Source: Chloroflexota bacterium
GTDB taxonomy: Bacteria > Chloroflexota > Anaerolineae > Anaerolineales > Villigracilaceae
Assembly (NCBI GenBank): GCA_021795965.1
Contig: JAJYOU010000003.1
Span: forward strand, 1 to 64,000
Direction: 5' to 3'
Length of the DNA stretch: 64,000 nucleotides
This document shows positions 16,630-26,063 of this stretch, piece after piece (position 1 is the first letter of the stretch; every line of letters begins with the position of its first letter). Under the pieces are notes generated by a model. That model was not told the origin of the DNA. It worked only from the letters and a program-made list of their open reading frames with translations, and made no database searches. A program made the position numbers and the translations under genes.

Positions 16630-18794
16630 AGGTCAAGTCCTTCCAAAAGAGATTTATCTCGGGTATACAGTTCAGTTACTTTTATTGCGTCAAGAGATTC
16701 TGAAACGCAGAATTCTTCACCGCTGGGTAACCGTAAATTAAACAAGGCTTTCCCCATCATTTTTTGTTCACTGGAAGGCCACACAGGTAAATCAATTTCC
16801 GCTTCGGTTTTTCTAAATCCTGGCACATCTTTTTGTAAGTCCAAAATATAGGAATTATCGCCACCGAAATTCAATTCTACTTTTATAAGAGTCAGGTTCA
16901 GAGAACTTGGATTTACAACAGAAATTAGGACTTTGCCAGGCATATTAGCTCGTCCGTCACCACTTAGGATAAATTCCAAATCAGGTCTAGTGACATTCCG
17001 TTCAAACACCATCCAGGGAATAATCACTTCTTCAGGGAATAGGCCCCCATGAGTAGAAATTTCCTGGTCATACTTTTCGTGATGAAATGCACCGTCAGTT
17101 AAAATGACAGCCGCATCCTCTGACAATAACCCAAAGCGTTCTTTTGATAGGTAAACCAGATCGCCGTCAATTTTGTACCCCGTTTTACCAAAATCAATGT
17201 CAACTTGTCCCCATGCAGCGCGCCCGTGCGCTTGCATCCCATCGGGGACAACTACGGTTCTTTTAGAAATACCAAGAAACCGACCATGATCAGTGGTGAT
17301 GGTGATACGCAAAGGAATTGTGGGGGCAACGTTTTCGACAATATCCAGTATCTTTTGAGCAATCTTGGATAATTCGCCTTCAACTTCGGCTTTAAGCGTA
17401 GACGATTTATTTTTATTATGATAAGCCCGATCGGGTTCTTGAAAACGCCAAATAAGCAGGCTCCCTGGCATTGCAACTTGTAGTTTCGGGAGCGGAGTCT
17501 GTTGTTCTGAAACATCATCCCCGAGCAACTCAAGTTCTTTCATAAGGGTTGGCTGGGCACCATGAACAAGCGCACCTTTTGCGAAATCGGTTACGGTAGG
17601 CAAAGGCGCAAAGCAAAAACCGTCATTTGTTATATCAAGTTTCTGAGTTCCCTTAGCCATTAGCAAACAGTCTTTAAAATATTTCGCATCCAGAGCATGT
17701 AAACCATCTAAAATAACCAATAAGTCTACATAGCCCGAATTTTGGTTTTTCAAGTTTTTCGATTTGAAAAAACTAATATGTTTTTTGGATGTGAGCGCTT
17801 TCGGGTAAAAATCAAGATACCATTTCGCAAACTGCAAGCCCAATTCAAGCACGTGCGAATAAGATTTTTCGGCTTTGGCGGCGGCTTGCCATTCTCTAAA
17901 TGGTAAATATTCGCTTGAAAACCAAGCCAGCACGGATTCGGCAGTATCTGGCACGTTTTTTGGTATAAGAGCGGACTTGATAACATTTAAGCGGGCAAGG
18001 TCGTTGCTAGAAACAAAACGTGCAATTTGGTTGTACCGTTCAATGGAAAGTGTTTCCGGGTATTTTTCAAAATAGTCCAAAGTGGCCAGTGCAACGATTT
18101 GTTTGAACTTCCAAGGCGTTGGTAACTTTATAAATTTTCCTAAAAATTCGCCATCAGTTTCGACAACTCGTTTACGCCAGGAATTTTCAAGGAGAGTTAC
18201 CCATTTTTCTGATATGGGCAAGGGAAACTCGCCAAATTTTTCAATAAAGGCTACATCTTGAGCATCCAGCCATTTTCTCAGCAAAACGTGCGCTGATGTT
18301 GCTTCCTGGCTATTATAAATTTCAGTAAACTCTGGGGTTAAAGATTTCCATTCATCCGTCATAACCTTTAAAATAGGCTGAAAAGCATCATCTGATTCCC
18401 TTTGGTCAAGCCACAGCAACCACTCTGCGGCATGTTTTTGGGATGGAATGGCATCCCAAAGGGGAATTGGGTAACAAGCGCTCAAGATTGCTGGTGCAGA
18501 GACTTTTTCGAGCATTGAAAAGTTTTCGCCGAGATGATGGCAGATGACCTCGGCTTGTTTTTCAGTCAACCCGGAAAACGTTTCAACCAGGTCTCTGATA
18601 GGGGATGGAGCATTTTTATACTCAATACCACGCCCATCGTAAAAGTCTCGTGCCCATGCACATAATCGCTGCCCACGAATAAATAATGCTTGGCCTGAAA
18701 CAGCCTTTTCTAAAAAGGCTACTTCAGTGTCAATGACCGTATAGCCAGCCGTGGGGATGGCATTGTTATTACAATCTAGCAAAATTTTAGGCAT
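16626..18794 (-). CDS. pglZ: PglZ-domain BREX protein
   Basis: A 722-residue protein with a PglZ alkaline-phosphatase-superfamily core in its C-terminal two thirds. 'LLVILDGLHALDAKYF' near residue 355 holds the first metal-binding aspartate, and 'ITTDHGRFLG' near 502 holds the DHG metal ligands. 'VVPDGMQAHGRAAWG' follows. The C-terminal 150 residues form a beta-rich domain. PglZ is the hallmark gene of all BREX types and is a metal-dependent phosphoesterase or nuclease in studied examples. The gene lies 22 bases after the BrxC-like gene and overlaps brxL by 4 bases, which fits the type 4 order brxC-pglZ-brxL. Confidence 0.85.
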   Translation of the reverse strand: MPKILLDCNNNAIPTAGYTVIDTEVAFLEKAVSGQALFIRGQRLCAWARDFYDGRGIEYKNAPSPIRDLVETFSGLTEKQAEVICHHLGENFSMLEKVSAPAILSACYPIPLWDAIPSQKHAAEWLLWLDQRESDDAFQPILKVMTDEWKSLTPEFTEIYNSQEATSAHVLLRKWLDAQDVAFIEKFGEFPLPISEKWVTLLENSWRKRVVETDGEFLGKFIKLPTPWKFKQIVALATLDYFEKYPETLSIERYNQIARFVSSNDLARLNVIKSALIPKNVPDTAESVLAWFSSEYLPFREWQAAAKAEKSYSHVLELGLQFAKWYLDFYPKALTSKKHISFFKSKNLKNQNSGYVDLLVILDGLHALDAKYFKDCLLMAKGTQKLDITNDGFCFAPLPTVTDFAKGALVHGAQPTLMKELELLGDDVSEQQTPLPKLQVAMPGSLLIWRFQEPDRAYHNKNKSSTLKAEVEGELSKIAQKILDIVENVAPTIPLRITITTDHGRFLGISKRTVVVPDGMQAHGRAAWGQVDIDFGKTGYKIDGDLVYLSKERFGLLSEDAAVILTDGAFHHEKYDQEISTHGGLFPEEVIIPWMVFERNVTRPDLEFILSGDGRANMPGKVLISVVNPSSLNLTLIKVELNFGGDNSYILDLQKDVPGFRKTEAEIDLPVWPSSEQKMMGKALFNLRLPSGEEFCVSESLDAIKVTELYTRDKSLLEGLDL

Positions 18795-18816
18795 GTTTGA
18801 CTCTTTTTAGCATCAG

Positions 18817-20325
18817 CTAGGGTAGTTTTTGCAACCGGTCTAAACATTCCTGACGTTTCTTATTATCAGAAATGGATAAGAAAAGATTTTCAATTTGTTC
18901 GATGACATCTTGAGTTTCTTTTTCGCGCTTGGCAGTCTCGTATTGCGCTTCTCGCTCGCTCAACCGTAGCTGAAGTGCTTCAATTTTGGTAGTTAACTCA
19001 GGGGTAACATAAGCAGGAACGCGGCTAATCTTGGTTTTTAATTCGTTCAAACTGGCAGTTGACAATTCCAGTTCCAGTGCACAAATCCACTTTTCGGTTT
19101 GCGCATACGCTTCCTGTTCCCGATACTCAATGTCCTGTTGCGCCTTTTTGAGGTTGGTCTTGTGCGTCTTGCCAATCACATTCCCATATTTTGCGGTAAT
19201 TTGCCCAATGGCAACTTGAATATTGTGGACATCTTCGGCTGTTCGGATTGGCAAGTTTTCTATTTCTCGTAATTCGCCATAAAAGTTTCGCAACTCGTCA
19301 AGATATTGCTTAGCCTCATTTAATTTATCTTCATGCTCAGTGCCATCAAACCGCCAGGCTTTGTTCGAAATTTCGTTATAGAGTAAACGCACTTGTTCTT
19401 GATTTGTTTCTGCCACATTTTTCGCTATAGTTGCGACAAAACTCTCCAGGTTTGAAATTTCTCGCTGTATTTCGCTCAATTTTTGATCGCGCGCTTTGGC
19501 AATAACCGGAGAACTATCATCCATTGCCTGTAAATCTTCCACATCCTTATATAAAGTCGCTAAACCCGCTCTCGACTTCATCTCATTGATTCGCTTCAGA
19601 CGGGATTGTTCTTCATCTCTTTTCAAACGGGCCGCTTTTTCCTGTGCTTCCTTTTCCACCTGGGCGTTTCTATATTCGGCTTCTCTTTCGTCAATCCTAG
19701 CGCGTAAAAGCTCAATTCTGGCATTTAGCTGTGGCGTCACAAACCCTGAAATTTGATTCAGCTTGGTCCGGGCATCTTTCAACGTTGTGGAAGGGGAACC
19801 GATTTCGCGCGCTAGATCATTGATACGTTGTTCTGTTCTCGAATATTGCTCTTTTACACGCGTTTCAACGTCCTGTTGAATTGTTTCGATGAGCGTTTTG
19901 TGGTTTTGACCGATTTGCTCGTTATATTTTGAGCTAATCTTCTCGATTTCTGTTTGAATATCCTGAACATCCTCAGGAGTGCGTAGGGACCGAACGTGGT
20001 TTTCAATCGGTAGCAGTTCATTGTAGAAGGAACGAAGTTGGAAAAGAGATTGTCTCGCCTGGGTCAAGGGTACTTCATACTTTGTGCCTGCATAACGACT
20101 ATCTTTACTCAGAAGTTGTTCGTAAAGTGAATTAACTTGTTCTCGGTCGATTTCTGCCACACTAGCGGCTACATTCGTAGCAAAAGCATCTAACTGGGAA
20201 ATTGCGTTTTGTATTTCAGCCTGCTTCTGATTTTTTTGTTTGGTAAAGCCAACAGAGCCATCTGCCATTGCCTGCAATGCTTCCAGGTATGCATAAAGCC
20301 TTGCCAAATCAGCCCCGCTGGTCAT
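18817..20325 (-). repeat. Tandem duplication of a coiled-coil module in BrxC
   Basis: The two protein copies run in register: 'LARLYAYLEALQAM' against 'LATLYKDVEDLQAM', 'EDVQDIQTEIEKISSKY' against 'EDVHNIQVAIGQITAKY', and 'SGFVTPQLNARIE' against 'PAYVTPELTTKIE'. The copies are diverged, so this is an old duplication and not an assembly artefact. Confidence 0.85.
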
Positions 20326-23300
20326 GGCCTGAATTTGCTTAATTTTAGATGCTTCATCGGCTTCGGCTTTGAGTTGCTTAATGCGCTCATCCAGTCTGGT
20401 CTCAGCCTCAGAAACTAAGGCAACCAGATCTAATAAATGTTTGCGTTGTAATAATTCTTTTTGTTCTTTGAGCCGATTTCTCTCAGAATCCGCGCTTTCG
20501 ATACGATTTAATTTCTCAACCTGGGAACAGGATAGAGTTACTGCTTTTTTGAGTTGCTGGTCTAATATTTCTTGGATTTCGGTGTTTGCCGGTTGCGTTG
20601 GCGATACCAAATCAACCCAAATCAGATGTTGAACATCATTGCCTAACCCCAGCAACTGGCTGACTTTGCTTTCATTAGAAATAGCGGTTATCAATTTTTG
20701 TGCGGTTTGGTCATAGACTCTTGCCATTTCCAGTGCGGATACCAGCGTAGCGATTGCCTGATTGAAAATATCTTTCTCGCTATCCGGACAAATTTCCTGG
20801 CTCACAATCCCTTTCAGGGTGACAATCGCATTTTCGGCATCAGCTTGGCTATAGGGAGTGCCTTTTTGAACTTTTTCAACCACTTCCCTGCCCTGAACCA
20901 ATTCTTTATTGGCATCTCGCCGCGCAAGCGCTAGCCGTTCTTGAACGCAAATCTTGTTCAAAAAATCCTGCGGGGATCCTTGTTCAATTAAGGTTTCCAG
21001 GTATCCCAGGCCAACTTTTTTGTTATTTGCATACAGATTTATTTCTTTGCTGTGCTTACCAATCCAGGCTGTCAATAGTAAGGTAGCGGTGTTGTAGTCA
21101 AATCCAAACGGGGCATTAAACAGATTGACGATGAATTTGCTCACCAAGACTTCTTTTTCGTCCGGCTTTATTTGTTCTTCCAGATAATCCCAGGTGTGCT
21201 TGAGTGATAAAACGTTCTCCGGTTCCTGAATGTAATAGGAGGTTGAGAGCAAGTGCCATTTGGCAAGCAAATTATCCTTGCAAACACGTTGCGCCACAGG
21301 AGTCATCCCAGTTAGGACAAGTGTAGGGATACGGTTAAAAATCAGATTTTTCGAAATTGCCTTGACCGCATCTCGTAATGGGCTGGCGCCTTTTTTAGGG
21401 TTGGCATTCAAATCGGTAAAAAATTCTGGCGGACGATAAGGATAAGCTAGTTCATATAGCCTTTTTAAAACGCTTTGCACACTCACTACTGTCATCGCCA
21501 TAACCCCTGCCCGATATGGCTGGGGTACGACTAGATACTCTGGTTTACGAGGAACGCTCGCAAACAGAATATCACCCAACAGAGAACTAATCGCTTTGAC
21601 GAGCGCCTTTGTGGTGCGTTCAAATTCGGTGTCATAGGTGCTCTGCCCTATTTCTTTAATTGCATCTTTCTCCTTACTAATCTGTTCCAAAGCTTGATAG
21701 CGCATGAACTGGTCGACCAGGCTCTTATTTACCAGTACAGGTAAAACTAAAAGAACAGGCGGCGGGTTTTCGCTAGGGAAAGCCTCCTGCAAAACCTGTT
21801 GTGCGTTTTGTTGAAAATATTGAATGTCGGTGTCATCCAAGGCCATTAACCAGATAGCCGCCCCGCGATTGCCTTCTTCCAACCCTTTATAACTTAGCTC
21901 GTAAAACTTCATCAACTTTTGCAAGTGGCTGGGTGTAAATTCTTCCTTGGTCAAAATGGCCGTGTTTGCCGCCCAGTCTGTTGGCGTACCCCAGTTAATG
22001 TTTACTTCAATATGATCGGCGCCCGAAATAAGCGTTTTTACCTTACTGTTAAGCGTAAAAAGTTCATCCTCTCCAAATTTCTTGTCATTGATTTTTTCCC
22101 GAATTTTGTCTTCCAATGCTTTCGGATTCGCCGCTACTGGCCAGAAGGAACTATATTTTATGTTCGGATCAAATTTTATGATGTTATTTTGGCTTAATTC
22201 TTTCAGCTTTTGTTTAGTCAACTCATCGTTGTGACCAGATAATTGGGAGAGTAATTCAAGTTGCCTTTTTTCTGTGATGTTTGTTAACCCATCCGCAACC
22301 TGAAGCAGCAAGGCTTTCAGAATATCATAATGAACTTGAGTGACTGCATCCCCCAGAACTTGTTCAAGGTTTTGAATGGCGTTTTCATAAGCAAAATAAT
22401 CTTGTTGTTTAGCAATGCGGGGGCCGAAGTAGTCTGCCAGTTCGATAGGTAAAATCCAGTTAATTTTGCCTTCGACCATGACTGGCTCATTTTGTTTGAA
22501 CTCAAACCGATTACGGACAAAGCGCAAAATCGTGCGGGCATCATCGTCGATGCCTTGTTGCATCTTGAGATGGCACAAGAGCGCGGTGGTCAATGGATGC
22601 AAAGGGAAACAGCCTTTGGTGACAACTTCGCGGAATTTGTCATTGGTCCAGCGCAATTCTTTGTCATACCGCTTGAGATATAACTCCCAAACCACCTCAG
22701 TTGTTTGGCCGTAAAGCCCGCCTTTGACGCGCGGATTATCCTGTAAGAATCGCTCCCAGTCAGGTTCCGACTGTGCCAGGTACGCATTCAGTACGGATTC
22801 CATCAGCGAGTAGAGCGCATATTTGCGGTCAATACGTCCCAATTCTCGCTTGATATTTTGCAAAGACTGACCGCCTTGTACGCGTTCAGCCACTTCGTCC
22901 GGGTCGTGCTGAGCAAAAGCTAAAAACATGGCCTGCCCCCGGCGGTCGCCAATGCCCTGGAGCATGTCCTGCAAGTCGCCAATGGCTTTGCTTTGGCCGT
23001 AGCGTTCAATAAATTGGCTGAATTCGTCGAAAAGAACCACTACACCAGCAAGCGGTTTGGCATTTTTGCAAAAGGTATCAACTGCCCAAATCACTGCTTC
23101 TCGTAAGCTGAAATTTCCTTCAGCATTAGGCGAAACACCATTGTTGAGATGCGCAAACAATAGAACATATTGCTCGTAGGCTTCCTGCTTGTTGTCTTCT
23201 ACATCTTGAAGCAGGTTGGGAAAATCAGTGCCGAGTTGATCTTTGAGAAATTGCCGGGATTGCTGGTCATCCACTTTGCTTTCCAGCCATTGTTTGGCTT

Positions 23301-23835
23301 GCTGATTCCAGAAGGGCAACTCCGCGTTTTTGGTGGCGGGATGTTCTTGCATGGCAGATTTAAGCGCTGGAAAAAACTGTTCGCGCAGGGTGCGTGGTGT
23401 ATCCCCTCGCAAGCGGATCACCAGAAAGCGGTCATACTGTCGCTTAAAATCGTGAAAATTTTCGGCTTTAGGTTTGTTGTGTTGCAAAGCATAATCAATG
23501 CGTTCCAGCACTTTTTGGGTTTCATCAGATTGATAAGGTTTTGCAAAATAGTTTGCCAGTACCAAGGCCAGATGGCTTTTTCCATGCCCATAGTTGGCAA
23601 TGATGACAAAGCGATTGGTGGGACTGCTATTCACATAAGCGAGCCGCACTTCATCCAATAAATCAATGGAACCGACTGCGCGCGATTGCCCATGCTGCAT
23701 ATCTGGCGCGTTATTGGCAAAAATATACGACTTGACCAGTGTGAGATTATTCAGCGGGTTATCGTAGTCGCTTAACTGAACAGCGCTAATGAATTTGCCC
23801 TGTTCGTCCAGTTTGACCAGTTCTTTGATTAACAT
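18817..23835 (-). CDS. brxC: BrxC/PglY-like giant ATPase with duplicated coiled-coil tail
   Basis: A 1,672-residue P-loop protein. Walker A is 'IIANYGHGKSHLALVLAN' near residue 85, and Walker B is 'GVVVLFDEFSQFIERYG' near 265. Several helical domains follow. From about residue 1,110 the chain is coiled coil, and residues 1,171-1,418 and 1,419-1,640 are clear copies of each other. BrxC/PglY proteins are usually near 1,200 residues, so the duplicated tail explains the extra length. BrxC is the core AAA-type ATPase of BREX. The gene sits 15 bases after the small gene and 22 before pglZ. Confidence 0.8.
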   Translation of the reverse strand: MLIKELVKLDEQGKFISAVQLSDYDNPLNNLTLVKSYIFANNAPDMQHGQSRAVGSIDLLDEVRLAYVNSSPTNRFVIIANYGHGKSHLALVLANYFAKPYQSDETQKVLERIDYALQHNKPKAENFHDFKRQYDRFLVIRLRGDTPRTLREQFFPALKSAMQEHPATKNAELPFWNQQAKQWLESKVDDQQSRQFLKDQLGTDFPNLLQDVEDNKQEAYEQYVLLFAHLNNGVSPNAEGNFSLREAVIWAVDTFCKNAKPLAGVVVLFDEFSQFIERYGQSKAIGDLQDMLQGIGDRRGQAMFLAFAQHDPDEVAERVQGGQSLQNIKRELGRIDRKYALYSLMESVLNAYLAQSEPDWERFLQDNPRVKGGLYGQTTEVVWELYLKRYDKELRWTNDKFREVVTKGCFPLHPLTTALLCHLKMQQGIDDDARTILRFVRNRFEFKQNEPVMVEGKINWILPIELADYFGPRIAKQQDYFAYENAIQNLEQVLGDAVTQVHYDILKALLLQVADGLTNITEKRQLELLSQLSGHNDELTKQKLKELSQNNIIKFDPNIKYSSFWPVAANPKALEDKIREKINDKKFGEDELFTLNSKVKTLISGADHIEVNINWGTPTDWAANTAILTKEEFTPSHLQKLMKFYELSYKGLEEGNRGAAIWLMALDDTDIQYFQQNAQQVLQEAFPSENPPPVLLVLPVLVNKSLVDQFMRYQALEQISKEKDAIKEIGQSTYDTEFERTTKALVKAISSLLGDILFASVPRKPEYLVVPQPYRAGVMAMTVVSVQSVLKRLYELAYPYRPPEFFTDLNANPKKGASPLRDAVKAISKNLIFNRIPTLVLTGMTPVAQRVCKDNLLAKWHLLSTSYYIQEPENVLSLKHTWDYLEEQIKPDEKEVLVSKFIVNLFNAPFGFDYNTATLLLTAWIGKHSKEINLYANNKKVGLGYLETLIEQGSPQDFLNKICVQERLALARRDANKELVQGREVVEKVQKGTPYSQADAENAIVTLKGIVSQEICPDSEKDIFNQAIATLVSALEMARVYDQTAQKLITAISNESKVSQLLGLGNDVQHLIWVDLVSPTQPANTEIQEILDQQLKKAVTLSCSQVEKLNRIESADSERNRLKEQKELLQRKHLLDLVALVSEAETRLDERIKQLKAEADEASKIKQIQAMTSGADLARLYAYLEALQAMADGSVGFTKQKNQKQAEIQNAISQLDAFATNVAASVAEIDREQVNSLYEQLLSKDSRYAGTKYEVPLTQARQSLFQLRSFYNELLPIENHVRSLRTPEDVQDIQTEIEKISSKYNEQIGQNHKTLIETIQQDVETRVKEQYSRTEQRINDLAREIGSPSTTLKDARTKLNQISGFVTPQLNARIELLRARIDEREAEYRNAQVEKEAQEKAARLKRDEEQSRLKRINEMKSRAGLATLYKDVEDLQAMDDSSPVIAKARDQKLSEIQREISNLESFVATIAKNVAETNQEQVRLLYNEISNKAWRFDGTEHEDKLNEAKQYLDELRNFYGELREIENLPIRTAEDVHNIQVAIGQITAKYGNVIGKTHKTNLKKAQQDIEYREQEAYAQTEKWICALELELSTASLNELKTKISRVPAYVTPELTTKIEALQLRLSEREAQYETAKREKETQDVIEQIENLFLSISDNKKRQECLDRLQKLP

Positions 23836-23850
23836 GGACCCCTCCGGGTG

Positions 23851-24303
23851 TTAGATCAGGCGATTATCACGCTGCCATCTTTCCAGCAATGAATCAGATG
23901 GCAGGAGATGCGTTGCGCTTTCTGGAACAGTGAGCAACAAAACGCTGCTGCGATTGGGAAAACCGTTGAATAAATTTTGCCAGATTCTCTGGCGTTCATC
24001 ACTCCTGACCCCAGATAAGAGTAAATCGAAGTTGTAAACCAGGAGACAGTCACTTCTTCCCGGCATGGAGGCGATATCATCGAGCGTTTCCACCACTTTG
24101 GTGGCCGATAGCCGCACAAATTCAGCCCCGGCGGGAATTTTGCCGCCCAAATAGGTACCAATATCCAGGGCCTGCACGCCAAGTTGCACAGCTATTTCGG
24201 CTTCATGACCAATTTTACTGAGCGGCATACGCCACAGGCCAACCCTTGTACGGGATGTATACCGCAAATGATCGATGAGTGTTTCGAGGTTAGTTTGCGC
24301 CAT
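23851..24303 (-). CDS. Small BREX-associated protein of unknown function
   Basis: A 150-residue protein with mixed alpha/beta composition. It has hydrophobic strands of the kind seen in P-loop folds ('DCLLVYNFDLLL', 'SSVLLLTVPES') but no Walker A. It resembles a degenerate ATPase-like or BrxB-like accessory subunit, which is a guess from pattern only. It overlaps the DUF4007 gene before it by 14 bases and is 15 bases from brxC, so it is an integral operon member and is probably made together with the BrxC-like ATPase. Confidence 0.55.
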   Translation of the reverse strand: MAQTNLETLIDHLRYTSRTRVGLWRMPLSKIGHEAEIAVQLGVQALDIGTYLGGKIPAGAEFVRLSATKVVETLDDIASMPGRSDCLLVYNFDLLLSGVRSDERQRIWQNLFNGFPNRSSVLLLTVPESATHLLPSDSLLERWQRDNRLI

Positions 24304-25150
24304 AGAGTTTTTCGAGCAGGGGTTCGCGGTCTTGCCGGAGCAAAACTACTTGATATGGCGGAGCCGTGCGGTGTATTTCCACATAACGGGCTTCTTGCAG
24401 GGTTTGGAGTACATCGTCCAGGTCAGATTTGCCCAGCATGAATAGTTGGGGAAAACCGCTTTCTTGCAGCGTATCCAACCCAATGGAAATGCGGCCAGGA
24501 TAATACGCATCCCAGAAATCAAGCAAAGCATAACCTACAGCCCAGACAGGGGCCGGGCCAGGTTCGCAGACGCGGTATCGCCCGCTAGCCAACACCTCCA
24601 GCAGGCGCAGTTTCCCCAATCCTTCAGGCTTTGTATAGGTGCCTAAAAATATAGTTACTGTGCTTCGCACGGCGCGTTCAGTTGGAGGTTTGTCTTCAAG
24701 TTTCCAAATAAAGTTGCCAATTTGCTCTACAATATCTTCTGCAGAAAAAGTACTGCCTGGATAAAATCGCTTGGATGCTACATCATTCCAAAAAGGTGCA
24801 CCTGGTCCTTGTTGGGCACTAAGATGATAATGCATAAGCCATTGGGTGCCAGGTTGATCTAATAATGGGTCATATTTAGCTGCATATTTACCAAATTGTG
24901 TAAGGAAATTTAGTGAATTTAGTAACCCCGCACCACGAGCATACCGAGGCATAGCCTCTACATAAATACTACCTAAACTAGAAAGTTCTTTGATACTTTT
25001 TAAATCTAGTTTTTTCCCACCATTCAGCTCAACTTTTTCTGCAGCTCGAATAATTTGTGAGACTGCGGAACGCATCAAACTAAAGGTTCTGTGAAACGTT
25101 AAACCTAATCGTTTTTTGTCATCAGCTATATCTGAACTTAACTGGGACAT
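24290..25150 (-). CDS. DUF4007-family protein, copy b
   Basis: A 286-residue protein matching the DUF4007 layout. It has 'GLTFHRTFSL' near the start, 'LGSIYVEAMPRYARGAGLL' near residue 57 and 'QPGTQWLMHYHLSA' near 100, the family's 'SLWLLHW' position. The C-terminal half is a predicted winged-helix-like region. DUF4007 proteins are repeatedly found beside DndC/PAPS-reductase-like genes and BREX type 4 genes; a DNA-recognition role is plausible but unproven. The gene lies 18 bases after brxP and overlaps the small gene. It is a distant paralogue of the frameshifted DUF4007 gene that opens the operon. Confidence 0.75.
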   Translation of the reverse strand: MSQLSSDIADDKKRLGLTFHRTFSLMRSAVSQIIRAAEKVELNGGKKLDLKSIKELSSLGSIYVEAMPRYARGAGLLNSLNFLTQFGKYAAKYDPLLDQPGTQWLMHYHLSAQQGPGAPFWNDVASKRFYPGSTFSAEDIVEQIGNFIWKLEDKPPTERAVRSTVTIFLGTYTKPEGLGKLRLLEVLASGRYRVCEPGPAPVWAVGYALLDFWDAYYPGRISIGLDTLQESGFPQLFMLGKSDLDDVLQTLQEARYVEIHRTAPPYQVVLLRQDREPLLEKLYGAN

Positions 25151-25168
25151 GAAACCTCCTGAATAGCC

Positions 25169-25984
25169 TTACAAGTGACAAATAAGGCATCCTTCTCCGC
25201 CTTCATCATCTTGCCCAAATACCTGATCCAAGGTTTGGTTTGCTTTGAATTTTGAATCTTTCATTTCTTTCCTACGTAAATGCTCTTCTTTTATTGCGGC
25301 GACTCTGGATGGGGCTTGAAGTTCATCCAAACTCTCTCGCGCCGACCAAGTGTATCGCTCGCCCGTTTCGGAGTCTTCTTTTTCGAATTTCTTTGCTTTT
25401 TCATAAAGACCTGGGTGGTTTTCGAGAAGACCAACCCATTCAATCCGTTGCTGGAAAAAGCAAAAATAACAACCGGAACGAGAACGCCATTCGTAGTATT
25501 TAGGAATACCAAGTCCACTTTCTTCCAAAATACGGAATACGTCTGATTTGGTGATTCCGGCTTCGATAAATGGGTATTGAGCAATGATATTGGGCTTGGT
25601 CGAGATATACCCTTTACGATGTTGTTCATCTGCTCGAATACCAACATAGCTATAACATAAATCATCTCCCACATACTTTTCGAAAGGTTTGATTTTTAAT
25701 AACTCAGTACACCAACGGGCTTGGGCCGAAGGTAAAAAGCCTCGCCGCGCTTGTAAAAGTTCTTCAAAGCCTCCCCCCTCATATGTTAATTTCTCAATTT
25801 TCTTTCCAAGATAGACCTCAAGACGGTCAAGATATTCATAAGTCTCAGGAAGTTCCTGCTGGGTATCGCAAAAAGCATATTCCATTTCAGGCAAACGGTC
25901 GCGCATAAAGATTGCCAAGGCGGTGCTATCTTTTCCGCCGGACAAAGAAAGAATATGTCGAATGGGCTGGTCGGTCATGGCCAT
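25169..25984 (-). CDS. brxP: BrxP: PAPS-reductase/DndC-like PP-loop protein
   Basis: A 271-residue ATP-pyrophosphatase-type protein. The PP-loop is 'SLSGGKDSTALAIF' near residue 15. Cysteines that could hold an Fe-S cluster are in 'ARWCTELLK' (about 92), 'RSGCYFCFFQ' (about 170) and 'CLICHL' at the C-terminus. The family includes CysH and DndC/SspD, which activate or carry sulfur for DNA phosphorothioation. A PAPS-reductase-like gene beside brxC, pglZ and brxL defines type 4 BREX in the Goldfarb 2015 scheme, which lacks PglX. AGGAGAAC precedes the ATG at 25,984. No cys sulfate-assimilation genes are nearby, so cysteine synthesis is unlikely. Confidence 0.85.
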   Translation of the reverse strand: MAMTDQPIRHILSLSGGKDSTALAIFMRDRLPEMEYAFCDTQQELPETYEYLDRLEVYLGKKIEKLTYEGGGFEELLQARRGFLPSAQARWCTELLKIKPFEKYVGDDLCYSYVGIRADEQHRKGYISTKPNIIAQYPFIEAGITKSDVFRILEESGLGIPKYYEWRSRSGCYFCFFQQRIEWVGLLENHPGLYEKAKKFEKEDSETGERYTWSARESLDELQAPSRVAAIKEEHLRRKEMKDSKFKANQTLDQVFGQDDEGGEGCLICHL

Positions 25985-26016
25985 GTTCTCCTGGTACCGT
26001 TAAAGATAGTAGGATG

Positions 26017-26022
26017 ATTATA
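26017..26022 (-). promoter_or_regulatory. Candidate -10 box before brxP
   Basis: The 79-base gap between the upstream ATPase and brxP reads CTG-TATAAT-CATCC on the minus strand. The consensus -10 lies 33 bases before the brxP ATG. The -35 region is weak. It could let brxP and the seven genes after it be transcribed without the first two genes. Confidence 0.3.
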
Positions 26023-26063
26023 CAGGCTATCAAACTCAAATCAGTTGTAGGGTTTACTGAAAA

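Noticed and set aside
25169-25984. PAPS reductase for sulfate assimilation (CysH)
   Set aside because: No sulfate-assimilation genes nearby; flanked on both sides by DUF4007 and BREX genes, and with extra cysteines of the DndC kind.
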